A stretch of 6,246 nucleotides of DNA from Paraktedonobacter sp035294465 (GTDB taxonomy: Bacteria > Chloroflexota > Ktedonobacteria > Ktedonobacterales > Ktedonobacteraceae), in NCBI GenBank assembly GCA_035294465.1, contig DATGKW010000059.1:1-6246 (forward strand). Reading direction: 5' to 3'. The translations under genes and the position numbers were made by a program. Shown piece after piece: positions 5,958 through 6,246 of the stretch. The notes beneath the pieces are model-generated. The model did no database searches, was not told the DNA's origin, and was given only the letters and a program-made list of their open reading frames with translations. Numbering within the stretch: the first letter of the stretch is position 1; each line of letters begins with the position of its first letter.

Positions 5958-5975
5958 GACAGAACAATATCTGTC
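5958..5975. promoter_or_regulatory. Dyad at the rightward transcription start
   Basis: GACAGA-ACAATA-TCTGTC is a perfect 6-bp inverted repeat with a 6-base centre, followed by seven A residues. It covers the expected first bases of the rightward transcript, where a repressor would act. The string GACAGAACA recurs at 6084-6092. Confidence 0.4.
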
Positions 5976-6119
5976 AAAAAAACAATAAATCGATCTGATA
6001 TCCTACTGCTGACGCTCCCAATCCCAAACCGCGATGGATCAGGAGGGCTTCGGACTGGAATGTGGTTGGAGGAGCGAGGGACCGACAGAACACACCATGA
6101 CACGAACAGGAGGAGAAAC
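5976..6119 (+). other. Long untranslated leader of the gene at 6120
   Basis: The leader can form a stem between CCAAACCGC (6024-6032) and GTGGTTGG (6062-6069), with one bulged A and one G-T pair. A small frame starting at ATG 6034 runs 29 codons and ends in TGA at 6121-6123, so it overlaps the downstream ATG as ATGA. ATG 6097 in the same frame would give MTRTGGET. Neither start has a good ribosome site. No known riboswitch was recognised. Confidence 0.35.
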
Positions 6120-6246
6120 ATGAGCAAAAAGATCCTACTACTGGGATTCTCGGACAGTGTTCTCTCCGACGCACAGCAACAGCTCGTGCGTCCCGATCTG
6201 GAGGTGTTTCGAGGGAAGAGCGTGGAAGATGTACGGTCCCGGCTTT
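6120..6246 (+). CDS. Unrecognised protein, N-terminal 42 residues, cut by the window end
   Basis: The frame begins MSKKILLLGFSDSVLSDAQQ and continues open to the last base. Its start is well supported by AGGAGG (6108-6113), 6 nt before the ATG. The first residues (KKILLLG) look like the first beta strand of a Rossmann-like or receiver-like alpha/beta fold, but the glycine pattern of nucleotide-binding proteins is not seen and no family can be named. It is divergent from the DUF2087 gene, has its own strong promoter and a long leader, and may be controlled from the shared intergenic region. The rest of the gene lies outside the window. Confidence 0.8.
   Translation, partial: MSKKILLLGFSDSVLSDAQQQLVRPDLEVFRGKSVEDVRSRL

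Noticed and set aside
5882..6174. Minus-strand frames with hydrophobic N-termini in the region upstream of the gene at 6120
   Set aside because: They run over two strong promoters and the start of the rightward gene, and the hydrophobic stretch is the complement of the A-rich ribosome site region.

Overview
The window looks like chromosomal DNA of a Ktedonobacter-like member of the Chloroflexota. This is inferred from gene content: a soluble Ser/Thr kinase fused to TPRs, a DHA2-type exporter, a P4-type helicase, a CatE-like VOC protein and a DUF2087 protein. GC is moderate and promoters are of the sigma-70 type. No rRNA, tRNA, CRISPR array or recognisable transposase was seen, so the taxonomic call is only moderately confident.

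Positions 1-2857 are leftward. A 14-helix drug:H+ antiporter-like transporter (1364-2857) is followed 94 nt downstream by a complete cytosolic protein kinase with three C-terminal TPRs (1-1269). The kinase has its own very good promoter in that gap, so it need not depend on read-through from the transporter.

Positions 2858-3334 are a 477-bp gene-free stretch full of dyads. The most striking is a near-perfect 72-bp palindrome (2902-2973) flanked by GCAA on both sides. A possible leftward promoter for the transporter, a terminator-like hairpin and GAAC/GTTC boxes also lie here.

Positions 3335-5513 are rightward. The first gene is a P4-family phage/plasmid primase-helicase reduced to its helicase half (3335-4615), with an unusual Walker A loop and no primase domain upstream. 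A two-domain VOC (CatE-like, ring-cleaving-dioxygenase type) protein follows (4734-5513); its last module is short. Its 3' end overlaps the convergent DUF2087 gene (5497-5832) by 17 bp.

Positions 5833-6246 hold a compact divergent control region. It has back-to-back promoters with -35 boxes 17 bp apart, two CTAATTWGAT direct repeats around the leftward -10 and a GACAGA/TCTGTC dyad at the rightward start site. It drives the DUF2087 gene to the left and, after a roughly 160-nt leader, an unrecognised gene to the right (6120 to the window end, truncated). The most testable proposal is that the DUF2087 protein regulates itself and this divergent gene. I found no strong evidence of a complete new multi-gene system in the window.
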